A DNA stretch of 64,000 bases from Nocardia brasiliensis ATCC 700358. Its GTDB lineage: Bacteria; Actinomycetota; Actinomycetes; Mycobacteriales; Mycobacteriaceae. The notes beneath the pieces were generated by a model that made no database searches, was not told the origin of the DNA, and saw only the letters and a list, made by a program, of their open reading frames with translations. Location of the stretch: assembly GCF_000250675.2 (NCBI RefSeq), contig NC_018681.1, positions 7,130,001-7,194,000 of the forward strand, in the 5' to 3' direction. The position numbers were made by a program, and so were the translations under genes. Shown piece after piece: positions 16,238 to 24,538 of the stretch; position 1 is the first letter of the stretch; each line of letters starts with the position of its first letter.

Positions 16238-16633
16238 ATGGCTACCACACCCACGACCGGCGCACTGCACGATCGTCTCGTGCCGTTGCTCGACGCATGG
16301 ATGGCGGCCATCGTCGCCAACGATGCGGCACGGATCGGCGAATTCATGACCGACGACTGGACGATGGTCTCCGAAAACGGGATCACCAGCGCCCGGGACT
16401 TCCTGGGGTTCATCGCGTCCGGCGCGCTCACCCATTCGGCGATGCAGCGGGTGGGCGACCCGGTGATCCAAAGCCACGGCACGGTCGCGGTATTGACGGT
16501 CCGAGTCACCAATACCGCGCACTACCAAGGTAAACGGTTCGACGCCGACGAGTGGACCACGGACGTCTATGTCGAAACCCCACAGGGCTGGCGCTGCTCG
16601 CTCAGCCACATCACCGCGGTCGCGACGGTTTAG
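16238..16633 (+). CDS. NTF2-like / SnoaL-like (DUF4440-type) protein
   Basis: 131 residues. The pattern WMAAIVANDAARIGEFMTDDW ... DEWTTDVYVETPQGWRCSLSH is that of DUF4440/SnoaL-like cone-shaped proteins, which bind or transform small hydrophobic ligands; catalytic residues cannot be assigned. It is monocistronic between the RamB-like regulator and the convergent recG. Its stop is only 9 bp from the recG stop. Confidence 0.75.
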   Translation: MATTPTTGALHDRLVPLLDAWMAAIVANDAARIGEFMTDDWTMVSENGITSARDFLGFIASGALTHSAMQRVGDPVIQSHGTVAVLTVRVTNTAHYQGKRFDADEWTTDVYVETPQGWRCSLSHITAVATV

Positions 16634-16641
16634 GGCCGAGC

Positions 16642-18927
16642 TCACGACTTGGCCAGGTACTCCAGGCGTTCGGAGTCGACGGCGGCGTGCATCATGCCGG
16701 CCAGGCCCGGGTGCTTCTTCAATCCGGGGTCGGCTTCGACCACCTCGCGCGCGAGTTCCTGTGCGGCGGTGATGACTTCGAGATCGTCGAGCAGCGAGAG
16801 CAGTTTCAGGGAGCGGGCCGTTCCGGACTGGGCCGCGCCGAGCACGTCGCCTTCGCGCCGGGTGCGCAGGTCGAGCACCGCGAGCTCGAAGCCGTCCGTG
16901 GTGCTCGCGACCGCGTCCAGCCGCGCCATCGCCGAGCCACCCGGCGCGGAATCGGTGATCAGCAGGCACAACCCGGCATGCTTGCCACGACCGATTCGGC
17001 CGCGCAGCTGATGTAGCTGACTGACGCCGAAACGGTCCGCGTCGACGATCACCATCACGGTCGCGTTCGGCACGTCGACGCCGACCTCGACGACCGTCGT
17101 GCAGACGAGCACGTCGACCGAGCCGTCGTTGAACGCGCGCATCACCTGGTCTTTTTCGTCCGCCGGCAGCCTGCCGTGCAGCAGGCCGACCCGGACCCGG
17201 GACAGCGGCCCCGCCCGCAGCTGATCGAACACGTCGAGCGCGGCCGCCGTGGTGGGGCCTTCCTTCTCGGTGTCCTTGGCCTTGGCCTTGCCGTTCTTCG
17301 ACTTACCGGCGGCCTCTTCGTCGTCGCCGATCCGGGAGCAGACCACGTAGGCCTGCCGACCGGCGTCGACCTCCTCCAGGATGCGTTCCCACGCACGGTC
17401 GACCCAGTTCGGATGTTGCCTGCGCGGTACGACTTTGGACGTGATCGGCGAGCGGCCGCGCGGCAACTCGGTCAGCGTCGAGGTCTCCAGGTCGCCGAGG
17501 GTGGTCATCGCGATGGTGCGCGGAATCGGCGTCGCGGTCATCACCAGCAGGTGCGGGCTGGCTCCGGCTTTCGCTTTGGCCCGCAACGCATCCCGCTGTT
17601 CGACACCGAAGCGGTGCTGCTCGTCTACCACCACCATGCCCAGGTCGAAGAACTCGACATTGTCCTGGATGAGCGCGTGCGTGCCGATCACGATGCCCGC
17701 CTCCCCGGTCACCGCCTCCAACAGCGCCGCCTTTTTCGCCGAGGCCGACATCGAACCGGTGACCAGCACCACCTTGGTCGCGTGCTCGGCCGCGCCGAGT
17801 TCGCCGCCGCTGCCGAGATCACCGAGCATCCCGCGCATCGACCGATAGTGCTGGGCGGCAAGGACTTCCGTCGGCGCGAGCAACGCGCACTGCTGCCCCG
17901 CGTCGACGATCTGCAACATGGCGTTCAGCGCGACGATCGTCTTACCGGAACCCACCTCGCCCTGCAGCAGCCGGTGCATCGGCTGGCTGCGGGACATGTC
18001 CGCGGAGATCTCCGCGATCACCTGCTGCTGACCGGCGGTCAACTCGAAGGGCAGCCGGGTCTGGAACTCGGCGGCGATGCCGTCCGGGCGCGGCGGGCAC
18101 GGGCGCGCGGACCGGCCGGACACCTCATGCCTGCGCTCGGCGAGCACCAGTTGCAGCGCCAGCGCCTCGTCGAACCGCAGCCGCTCTCTGGCCTGGTCGA
18201 TATCGGTCTTGCGCTCCGGTAGGTGGATCAGGCGCAGGGCGTCGGAGATCTTCATCAGCGAACGATCCGCCCGGATGTCGTCGGGCACCGGATCGTCGAT
18301 CGGGTCCAACTGGTCGAGCACCTGCCGGATACACGCGAGCACGTCCCAGCTCTGCACCTTCGCGGTGGCCGGATACACCGGGATGAACTCGCGCTCCATG
18401 AACGAGGTGTCCACGCCCTCGGCGCCTTTCGCGCTCTGCGCCAGCCCGCGCAAGTTGCCGCCGCCGCGCACGGTGGTGAGCGAGCCGACCTTCTCCTCGT
18501 CGTCGGCCTCGGGCAGGATGAGGTAGCCGGGGTGGCTCAGGTTCCACTGGCCGGGCCGCCAGTAGGTGACGGTGCCCGACATCATCGCCCGAAGACCTTC
18601 TTTGACAACGTATTTCACCTTGTCACCGTTGAAGAAGGTGACGTCGACACCGCGACCGGTGCCGGAACCGGTGTCCAGCACCACCTTCAGCAGCGAACCG
18701 CGCCGGTTGCGCATCGGGCGCAGCTCGGCCTTGGTGATCCGGCCGATCACGGTGATGTGCGCGCCCTCCTCGGGCGCCTCCTCGGTGAGCGGTTGCCCCT
18801 GGGTGGCGTAGCGCAGCGGATAGTGCCGGAGCAGGTCCTCCACCGTGTGCATGTCGAAGGCGTCGACCAGGGACCCGGCCGCCTTCACGCCGAGGATATG
18901 GTCGAGCCGATCGCTCAGGGTCGCCAT
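16642..18927 (-). CDS. recG: ATP-dependent DNA helicase RecG
   Basis: 761 residues. Branch-migrates Holliday junctions and remodels stalled replication forks. N-terminal wedge/OB region, then helicase domain 1 with Walker A GEVGSGKT and DEQH box (VVVDEQHRFG), and domain 2 with the conserved QLHQLRGRIGRG motif. An insertion rich in Lys, Glu and Gly (AAGKSKNGKAKAKDTEKEG) lies between helicase subdomains; similar insertions are common in actinobacterial RecG. Its ATG directly abuts the stop of the DAK2-domain gene, matching Rv2973c-Rv2974c. Confidence 0.97.
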   Translation of the reverse strand: MATLSDRLDHILGVKAAGSLVDAFDMHTVEDLLRHYPLRYATQGQPLTEEAPEEGAHITVIGRITKAELRPMRNRRGSLLKVVLDTGSGTGRGVDVTFFNGDKVKYVVKEGLRAMMSGTVTYWRPGQWNLSHPGYLILPEADDEEKVGSLTTVRGGGNLRGLAQSAKGAEGVDTSFMEREFIPVYPATAKVQSWDVLACIRQVLDQLDPIDDPVPDDIRADRSLMKISDALRLIHLPERKTDIDQARERLRFDEALALQLVLAERRHEVSGRSARPCPPRPDGIAAEFQTRLPFELTAGQQQVIAEISADMSRSQPMHRLLQGEVGSGKTIVALNAMLQIVDAGQQCALLAPTEVLAAQHYRSMRGMLGDLGSGGELGAAEHATKVVLVTGSMSASAKKAALLEAVTGEAGIVIGTHALIQDNVEFFDLGMVVVDEQHRFGVEQRDALRAKAKAGASPHLLVMTATPIPRTIAMTTLGDLETSTLTELPRGRSPITSKVVPRRQHPNWVDRAWERILEEVDAGRQAYVVCSRIGDDEEAAGKSKNGKAKAKDTEKEGPTTAAALDVFDQLRAGPLSRVRVGLLHGRLPADEKDQVMRAFNDGSVDVLVCTTVVEVGVDVPNATVMVIVDADRFGVSQLHQLRGRIGRGKHAGLCLLITDSAPGGSAMARLDAVASTTDGFELAVLDLRTRREGDVLGAAQSGTARSLKLLSLLDDLEVITAAQELAREVVEADPGLKKHPGLAGMMHAAVDSERLEYLAKS

Positions 18928-20601
18928 CTACTCCACTCCGATCTGCACCAGATCCCCGTGCTGCCCACCGGAATACACGGTGACCTCCACGCCGGGGAAC
19001 TCGTCGCCGATATGTGCGGCCAGCGCGTCGGCGAGGCCGTCCGGCGCGGCCGCGCCCATGAGCAACGTGACGAGCTCGCCGCCGAAGGCGAGCATCCGGT
19101 CGAGCAGCGTCAGTCCGGCCGCCCGCACATCGTGGTCGATCACGACGACATCGTGGCCGACCAGACCGAGTCCGTCGCCCGCCTCGCAGGTGCCGACCAT
19201 GGTGAGCGCCCGCTCCGGGGCGGCCCGCAGCGCACCCCAGCGGGTGGTCGCGGCCGCCTCCGACATAGCGAAGGCGTCGTCGACGGCGATCCGGCCGCGG
19301 TCGTGTACCGCCAGCGCCGCGAGCCCCTGCACCACCGACGCGCTCGGCAGCAGTAGCACGTCGCGGTGCGCGTCCCGGGCGGCGACACCGACCGCGACCA
19401 GGTCGTGCGCGGGCAGTGCGCCGTTGGGCAGCACCAGGACCTCACGATTCGGCATCGCACGGATCGCGTCGAGCAAGGCGGCCGCGGTCACCGGGCCGTC
19501 GCCGTCCAAAACCACCGCGCCCGCGTCCTCGAACAGGGCGGCCGCGCCGTCGCCCGCGGCCACCGCGAGGATGCCGCGATCGGCGGGGCCCTCGGGGACG
19601 GGCAGTTCGTCACCGGTGACGAGCTGTTCGGCGGCGTCGTGCAGCGGCTCATGCCGGGCCAGGGCGAAGCTCTCGATCCGGATACCGCTGAGCCGCCCCG
19701 TCGCGAGGCCCGCCTCCACCGCCGCGCCGGCATCGGCGCAGTGCACGTGCGCGGACCAGGAGCCCTGCCCGTCGCCGACCACCACCACCGAATCCCCCAG
19801 TTCGGTGAGCCGGGCGCGCAGTGCCGCCAGCCGCGCCTCGTCGGTGTCGCTCAGCAGGTACATCACTTCGTATTGCGGTGTGGGCGAAGCTGTTTCGGCC
19901 GGTTCGGGTTCGGGCCGGGGCATGCCGGGTTCCTTCGGGGTGTACTCCGGCCGGGACGGGATCTCACCGAGCGTCACCGACACCAGGCTGTCCAGCAGTA
20001 CCACCAGGCCGCGGGCGCCCGCGTCGACCACCCCGGCATCGCGCAGCACGCCGAGCTGCGACGGCGTTTCGCCCAGCGCCTTGGCCGCGCCGTCGGCCGC
20101 CGCGAGGGCGACCTCGGCGAGCGTGCCGTCGGCGTCCGCGGCGGCGCTGGCCGCGGCACAGTCGAGCACGGTGAGAATGGTGCCCTCGATCGGCACGCTC
20201 AGCGCCGCCCGGACCAGCACGGCCGCGCGCCGCAACGCCTCGCGCAGCGTCGCCGCGGTCAGCGGACCCGCGCGGACGGCCTCGGCGATCCCGCGCAGCA
20301 CCTGGGACAGGATGATGCCGGAATTGCCGCGGGCGCCGATCGTCGCGCCGCGCGCCATGGCGGCGGCGACCTCGTGTGCCGTCACCTCGCGCGCACTCGA
20401 CGGGGTCGCTATCGCCTCGGCGGCCGCCATCGCCGCGCGCATCGTCGCGAGCAGGTTCGTGCCGGTGTCGGCGTCCGGTATCGGGAAGACATTGAGTGCG
20501 TTGATCTCCTCGCGCCGATGGGCCAGGCCGTCGAGGCAGGTTCGACCCCAGCGCAGCAGCGCCGTGCCGTCCATCACATCCCGCACTCCGGGCACCGTCA
20601 C
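18928..20601 (-). CDS. DAK2-domain (FakA/YloV-like) protein
   Basis: About 557 residues from GTG 20601. The N-terminal DAK2 domain has the nucleotide-binding motif NALNVFPIPDADTGTN. A middle cysteine-poor domain and a C-terminal DegV-associated domain follow, as in FakA/YloV proteins, which phosphorylate fatty acids bound to a DegV-type partner. Whether that activity holds here is inferred; no fakB is adjacent. A longer frame reaches 20700 but a purine-rich GGAGGGAGAGGG stretch just before 20601 supports the internal start; GTG 20595 is an alternative. It directly precedes recG. Confidence 0.85.
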   Translation of the reverse strand: MTVPGVRDVMDGTALLRWGRTCLDGLAHRREEINALNVFPIPDADTGTNLLATMRAAMAAAEAIATPSSAREVTAHEVAAAMARGATIGARGNSGIILSQVLRGIAEAVRAGPLTAATLREALRRAAVLVRAALSVPIEGTILTVLDCAAASAAADADGTLAEVALAAADGAAKALGETPSQLGVLRDAGVVDAGARGLVVLLDSLVSVTLGEIPSRPEYTPKEPGMPRPEPEPAETASPTPQYEVMYLLSDTDEARLAALRARLTELGDSVVVVGDGQGSWSAHVHCADAGAAVEAGLATGRLSGIRIESFALARHEPLHDAAEQLVTGDELPVPEGPADRGILAVAAGDGAAALFEDAGAVVLDGDGPVTAAALLDAIRAMPNREVLVLPNGALPAHDLVAVGVAARDAHRDVLLLPSASVVQGLAALAVHDRGRIAVDDAFAMSEAAATTRWGALRAAPERALTMVGTCEAGDGLGLVGHDVVVIDHDVRAAGLTLLDRMLAFGGELVTLLMGAAAPDGLADALAAHIGDEFPGVEVTVYSGGQHGDLVQIGVE

Positions 20602-20962
20602 CCCTCTCCCTCCGCCACTTGTTTCCGGCGCGCGGCACGCCGCCGGGCCCGCGCTCGCGCCGCAGACGCCGCTCGCCAGGTTAGCGGGCGATACCGACAC
20701 CCGGCCGACGGTGTGGGCCGCGGCGGGCGACCGGTCGTTTCCGGCTACACTCGGGGTACCCCACAGCCGTCACCGGCATCGGCTGCCGACGCCCGGTTTG
20801 GTGGATCGGTGCCCGTCCCGCTACCCTTGCAGGGTTGCCTCGCGTGGCCGTCGCCGGTTTGCGCTGGCCGACATCAGTCGGCAGGGGTACGTCGATACAT
20901 TGTTTCCGGACATGCTGCCCGCGGGCGGCGGTCCCCACCATGACATGAAGGAGTTCGCGACT

Positions 20963-21154
20963 ATGGCTGCCGTCTGCGACGTCTGCGCCAAGGGCCCCGG
21001 CTTCGGGAAGTCGGTCTCGCACTCGCACCGGCGCACCAACCGTCGCTGGAACCCGAACATCCAGACCGTTCGCGCCCAGGTTGCGCCGGGTAACACCCGC
21101 CGCATGAACGTGTGCACCTCCTGCCTGAAGGCGGGCAAGGTCGTCCGCGGCTGA
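20963..21154 (+). CDS. rpmB: 50S ribosomal protein L28 (cysteine-containing form)
   Basis: 63 residues starting MAAVCDVCAKGPGFGKSVSH. Cys5/Cys8 and Cys51/Cys54 make a zinc-binding (C+) L28. A good Shine-Dalgarno site (GAAGGAG) is about 12 nt upstream of ATG 20963. It is divergent from the DAK2 gene and followed by a hairpin terminator, as in M. tuberculosis (rpmB beside Rv2975c). Confidence 0.97.
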   Translation: MAAVCDVCAKGPGFGKSVSHSHRRTNRRWNPNIQTVRAQVAPGNTRRMNVCTSCLKAGKVVRG

Positions 21155-21186
21155 ACCGCCACGGCTGATCGGTACGAGACCGACGC

Positions 21187-21219
21187 ACGCCCCGGCACCC
21201 TCACGGGTGGCCGGGGCGT
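21187..21219 (+). terminator. Terminator after rpmB
   Basis: ACGCCCCGGC pairs with GCCGGGGCGT, extended by ACCC/GGGT with one bulged G; the loop is TCAC. It begins 32 bp after the rpmB stop. Confidence 0.75.
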
Positions 21220-21255
21220 AGTCATCTGCGGGTCCGTTCGGCGACCATGGTGCCC

Positions 21256-21801
21256 ATGACCGAGTCGACGTGGCGCATCCTGCCGCTCGCCGCCGAACAC
21301 ACCTACCGCCTCGCCGAATGTCATATCGCCTGCTGGCGTGAGGCCTACGCAGACCTGGTGCCCGCGCACGTGCTCGCCGCGTTCGACGTGCGCCGCCGAG
21401 CCGCCCAATGGGAACGCGACCGCCTCCGCTACCCGGGACGCACGCACGTCGCGGTGCTCGGCGACGCCGTGATCGGGTTCGCCAGCGCGGGCGAGTCCAC
21501 CGATGAATCACCGGTCACACCACTGGAGTTGACCGCGCTGTATGTCCGCGCGGCCTGGTACGGCACCGGCGTCGCCGACGATCTCCTGCGCACGGTGCTC
21601 GACCCGCGAAAGCCCTGCTCGCTGTGGGTGTTCGAGGACAATCCGCGGGCCCGCGCCTTCTACGGCAGGCACGGCTTCCGCCCGGACGGCGCGCGCAAGA
21701 TCGAACCGTTCACCGCCGTGCTGGAACTGCGCATGGTGCGCCCACCGGACGAAACCGACCTCGGCGCAACGCCGTCCGGCCCCGCCGTGGCCACCCGTTA
21801 A
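21256..21801 (+). CDS. GNAT-family N-acetyltransferase
   Basis: About 181 residues from ATG 21256 (MTESTWRILPLAAEHTYRLAE); ATG 21247 is also possible. A GNAT fold is indicated by the N-terminal CHIACWREAYADLVP helix typical of acetyltransferases, strand LTALYVRAAWYGTGVADDLL (acetyl-CoA pyrophosphate loop region) and SLWVFEDNPRARAFYGRHGF near the C-terminus. The acceptor substrate is unknown. The next gene begins 10 bp after the stop. Confidence 0.85.
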   Translation: MTESTWRILPLAAEHTYRLAECHIACWREAYADLVPAHVLAAFDVRRRAAQWERDRLRYPGRTHVAVLGDAVIGFASAGESTDESPVTPLELTALYVRAAWYGTGVADDLLRTVLDPRKPCSLWVFEDNPRARAFYGRHGFRPDGARKIEPFTAVLELRMVRPPDETDLGATPSGPAVATR

Positions 21802-21804
21802 AGT
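21799..21804 (+). promoter_or_regulatory. Putative -10 element of a leaderless crotonase transcript
   Basis: TAAAGT overlaps the stop codon of the GNAT gene and is 7 bp before ATG 21812. The crotonase gene could be transcribed both from here and by read-through. Confidence 0.3.
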
Positions 21805-21811
21805 GCAGGGC

Positions 21812-22591
21812 ATGACCTCCACCGCGCAGACCGGGTACGTGAGCACCGTCGACGGCGTCCTGCAGATCACCATCGCCACCGCCGCCAACGGCACGTCCAT
21901 GGACTTCGGTGGCATCGTCGCCGGCACGGCCGCCCTGCGCTCGCTCGGCGCGGACGTCGGGGCCGTGCTGCTGACGAGCAGCGGGGCGAACTTCTGCGCG
22001 GGCGGCAACGTGCGCGGCTTCGCGGCCGCCGACGATCGCGCCGCACACATCTACGGTCTGGCCACCGATCTGCACCACTTCGTCCGCGCGCTCGACGCGA
22101 CCCCGGTGCCGGTCGTCGCGGGCGTGCACGGCTGGGCGGCGGGCGCGGGCATGAGCCTGGTCTGCGCCGCCGATATCGCGCTCGGCGGCCCCGGCACCAA
22201 ACTGCGCCCCGCCTACCCGGGTATCGGGCTCAGCCCCGACGGCGGCATGTCCTGGACGCTGCCGCGCATCGTCGGACTGGGCCGGGCTCGCGAAATCCTG
22301 CTCACCGACGCCGTATTGGACGCCGACGAGGCGGTGCGGCTCGGCATCCTCAGCAGGCTGGTCGCCGACGAGGACGTGCAGAGCGCAGCGCTCGACCTGG
22401 CCCGCACGCTCGCCGCCGGACCGCGTTCGACCCATGCCAGCATCAAAACGCTGCTGGCCCAGTCGACTTCGTCGACCCTCAGCGACCAGCTCGACCGCGA
22501 GCGCGAGGCGATCGCCGCCGCGGCCGACGGCCCGACCGGGCGCGAGGGTGTGGACGCGTTCGTGGCGAAGCGGAAGCCGGAGTACCGGTAG
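21812..22591 (+). CDS. Enoyl-CoA hydratase/isomerase (crotonase) family protein
   Basis: 259 residues. Crotonase fold with oxyanion-hole segments NFCAGGNVRGF and GWAAGAGMSLVCAADIALGG. The two hydratase glutamates are not at their usual positions: the site in xGGGxELA reads GAGMSLV, and the second is replaced. Instead it has GLSPDGG, a pattern with an Asp seen in isomerase-type members such as PaaG. I therefore favour an isomerase or another CoA reaction over simple hydration. It overlaps no neighbour and ends directly against the convergent alpha/beta hydrolase. Confidence 0.85.
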   Translation: MTSTAQTGYVSTVDGVLQITIATAANGTSMDFGGIVAGTAALRSLGADVGAVLLTSSGANFCAGGNVRGFAAADDRAAHIYGLATDLHHFVRALDATPVPVVAGVHGWAAGAGMSLVCAADIALGGPGTKLRPAYPGIGLSPDGGMSWTLPRIVGLGRAREILLTDAVLDADEAVRLGILSRLVADEDVQSAALDLARTLAAGPRSTHASIKTLLAQSTSSTLSDQLDREREAIAAAADGPTGREGVDAFVAKRKPEYR

Positions 22592-23452
22592 CTACTGTTC
22601 GTTGCGCAGCACGAACTTGGCGACCGCGTCGGTGAACGAATCGTTGTTGTCGCCCGCCGCGGTATGCGCGGCACCGCCGATCTCGACCAACTCCGCGTGC
22701 GGCACCAGTTCCTGGAAGGCGGCGGCTCCCTCGGCGCTCACCACATCGGACTGCAAGCCGCGCACCAGCAGCACGGGCATGGTCAGCCGGCGGGCCGCCG
22801 ACTCCATCTGATCGACCATCTCCGAGGCGTCCTCGACCCGGCCGGCCAGCATGTCCGGATCCCAGTGCCAGTACCAGCGACCGTCGCGCTGTCGCAGATT
22901 GCGTCGCAGCCCGTCGGTGTTCTCCGGCCGCGGACGATGCGGCAGATATTCGGCGACGGCGTCGGCGACCTGCTCGAGCGAGTCGAAGCCGTCCCGATGC
23001 CGGCCGAGAAAGTCGATCACCCGCGCCACCCCGGCCTGCTCCGGCCTGGTCACGATGTCGACGAGCACCAGCGCCTTGATCGGTGCGCCGGGGACCGCGG
23101 TGGCGAGCAGCCCGGTGATCCCGCCCATACTGGCCCCCACCACGACGGCGGGCGCACCGAGCTGCTCCAACACCAGCAAAAGATCTCGAACCATGGTGTC
23201 GCGGCGGTAGTCACCGTCCGCGGACCATGCGCTGTCACCGTGCCCGCGCGCATCCAGGGTGACCACCCGCATGCCGGAGGCGGCCAGCTTCACGCCGGTC
23301 TGCTTCCACGAGTGCCTGGTCTGCCCGCCGCCGTGCAGGAACACCACGAGCGGGCCGTCGATCGGGCCGAATTGGTCGGCAACTAGCTCGAGACCACCCG
23401 AACCACGCAGCCGCAGCGGCGCGGGCTCGAGCAGATTGTTCGCATTACTCAC
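22592..23452 (-). CDS. Alpha/beta hydrolase
   Basis: 286 residues. An oxyanion-hole HGGGQTRHSW (residue 40 onward), nucleophile Ser108 in VVVGASMGG, and a C-terminal His in GGAAHTAAGD define an alpha/beta-hydrolase triad. The cap region is rich in Arg and Trp (RDGRWYWHWDPDML), as in epoxide-hydrolase/haloperoxidase-like members. The substrate is unknown. No signal peptide. Its stop abuts the crotonase stop. Confidence 0.88.
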   Translation of the reverse strand: MSNANNLLEPAPLRLRGSGGLELVADQFGPIDGPLVVFLHGGGQTRHSWKQTGVKLAASGMRVVTLDARGHGDSAWSADGDYRRDTMVRDLLLVLEQLGAPAVVVGASMGGITGLLATAVPGAPIKALVLVDIVTRPEQAGVARVIDFLGRHRDGFDSLEQVADAVAEYLPHRPRPENTDGLRRNLRQRDGRWYWHWDPDMLAGRVEDASEMVDQMESAARRLTMPVLLVRGLQSDVVSAEGAAAFQELVPHAELVEIGGAAHTAAGDNNDSFTDAVAKFVLRNEQ

Positions 23453-23514
23453 TAACCGAGGATCGCATAGAACTGGTTACAGTTCACTCGCGAGCCTCCA
23501 GAACGGGTTTCCGC

Positions 23515-23790
23515 TCAGCAATTCCACTTGCCGGACGCGCTGAAGGTGTTCTGCAGCAAGCAGGTGACCTTGGCGTTGACCGACGACGAGATGGTAGAGG
23601 AGCCGTTGGAGGTGAATTCCTCACCGATCGGCGCCGACGTGGTACCGGCCGGAGCCGAGGTGGTGTCCGTGGCCTGCTCCAGCGGCAGACCCTTGGCACT
23701 CGCGGTGGCGGCGCCACCGGCGAGAGCGGCGCAGAGGGCCAGGGTGGCGGTGGTGCCGCGCAGTGCGCCACGAACGGTGGTGTTGGGCAT
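23515..23790 (-). CDS. Small secreted protein, 91 aa
   Basis: Starts MPNTTVRGALRGTTATLALC, a typical Sec signal: basic n-region, hydrophobic core, and a likely cleavage after ATASA near residue 32. The mature ~59 residues are Ser/Thr-rich and carry two cysteines, in CLLQNTFSASGKWNC at the C-terminus, that could form a disulfide. No family recognised. SD-like GAGGAGC lies before the ATG. It lies between ung and the alpha/beta hydrolase, all on the minus strand. Confidence 0.65.
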   Translation of the reverse strand: MPNTTVRGALRGTTATLALCAALAGGAATASAKGLPLEQATDTTSAPAGTTSAPIGEEFTSNGSSTISSSVNAKVTCLLQNTFSASGKWNC

Positions 23791-23843
23791 GGGTAGAGCT
23801 CCTCACTCGATTCGAACTCGGTAGATCACACACAGACGCCTGC

Positions 23844-24527
23844 TCACGGCAGGCGCCAGTCAACGGGTTCGGCACCCAGCTCGTCGAGCAGTTCGTTCAC
23901 TCGGGAGAACGGGCGGGAACCGAAGAAACCGCGCGACGCCGACAGCGGCGACGGATGCGCGGACTCGATATAGGGCACCTCGGCCTCGACCAGGGTCGGC
24001 TTCAGCGTCGACGCGTCCCGACCCCAGAGGATCGCGACCAGCGGCTCATCCCGCGCGACCAACGCGCGAATCGCCTGTTCGGTCACCGCTTCCCAGCCCT
24101 TGCCGCGATGTGAGGCGGGCTGGCCCGGTGTCACCGTCAACACCCTGTTCAGCATCAGCACACCCTGGTCCGACCACGGGCTCAGGTCGCCGCAGGACGG
24201 GGTCGGGTGGCCGAGATCCTTGGTGTATTCGGCGAAGATATTGGACAGGCTGCGCGGCACCGGCGAAACATCCGGAGCGACAGAGAAACTCAAGCCCATC
24301 GCATGACCGGGGGTCGGATACGGGTCCTGGCCCACCACCAGCACCCGGACCGCGTCGAACGGGCGCTGGAACGCGCGCAGCACATTCTCACCGGCCGGTA
24401 GATAGCCGCGGCCCGCCGCGTTCTCGGCGCGCAGGAACTCGCCCATGGCCGAAATTCGATCCGCCACCGACTCGAGTGCCTTCGCCCATCCCGGATCCAT
24501 GATTTCCGACAGTGGTTTCGCGCCCAT
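23844..24527 (-). CDS. ung: Uracil-DNA glycosylase
   Basis: 227 residues from ATG 24527. Family 1 UDG: removes uracil from DNA. The water-activating motif VGQDPYPTPGHA includes Asp68, and the DNA-intercalation motif HPSPLSASRGF is near residue 190. Also visible is LMLNRVLTVTPGQPASH. A longer frame exists but this start gives the usual length. It starts 11 bp after the thiL stop, the same order as Rv2977c-Rv2976c in M. tuberculosis. Confidence 0.97.
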   Translation of the reverse strand: MGAKPLSEIMDPGWAKALESVADRISAMGEFLRAENAAGRGYLPAGENVLRAFQRPFDAVRVLVVGQDPYPTPGHAMGLSFSVAPDVSPVPRSLSNIFAEYTKDLGHPTPSCGDLSPWSDQGVLMLNRVLTVTPGQPASHRGKGWEAVTEQAIRALVARDEPLVAILWGRDASTLKPTLVEAEVPYIESAHPSPLSASRGFFGSRPFSRVNELLDELGAEPVDWRLP

Positions 24528-24538
24528 GACCGCACAAC

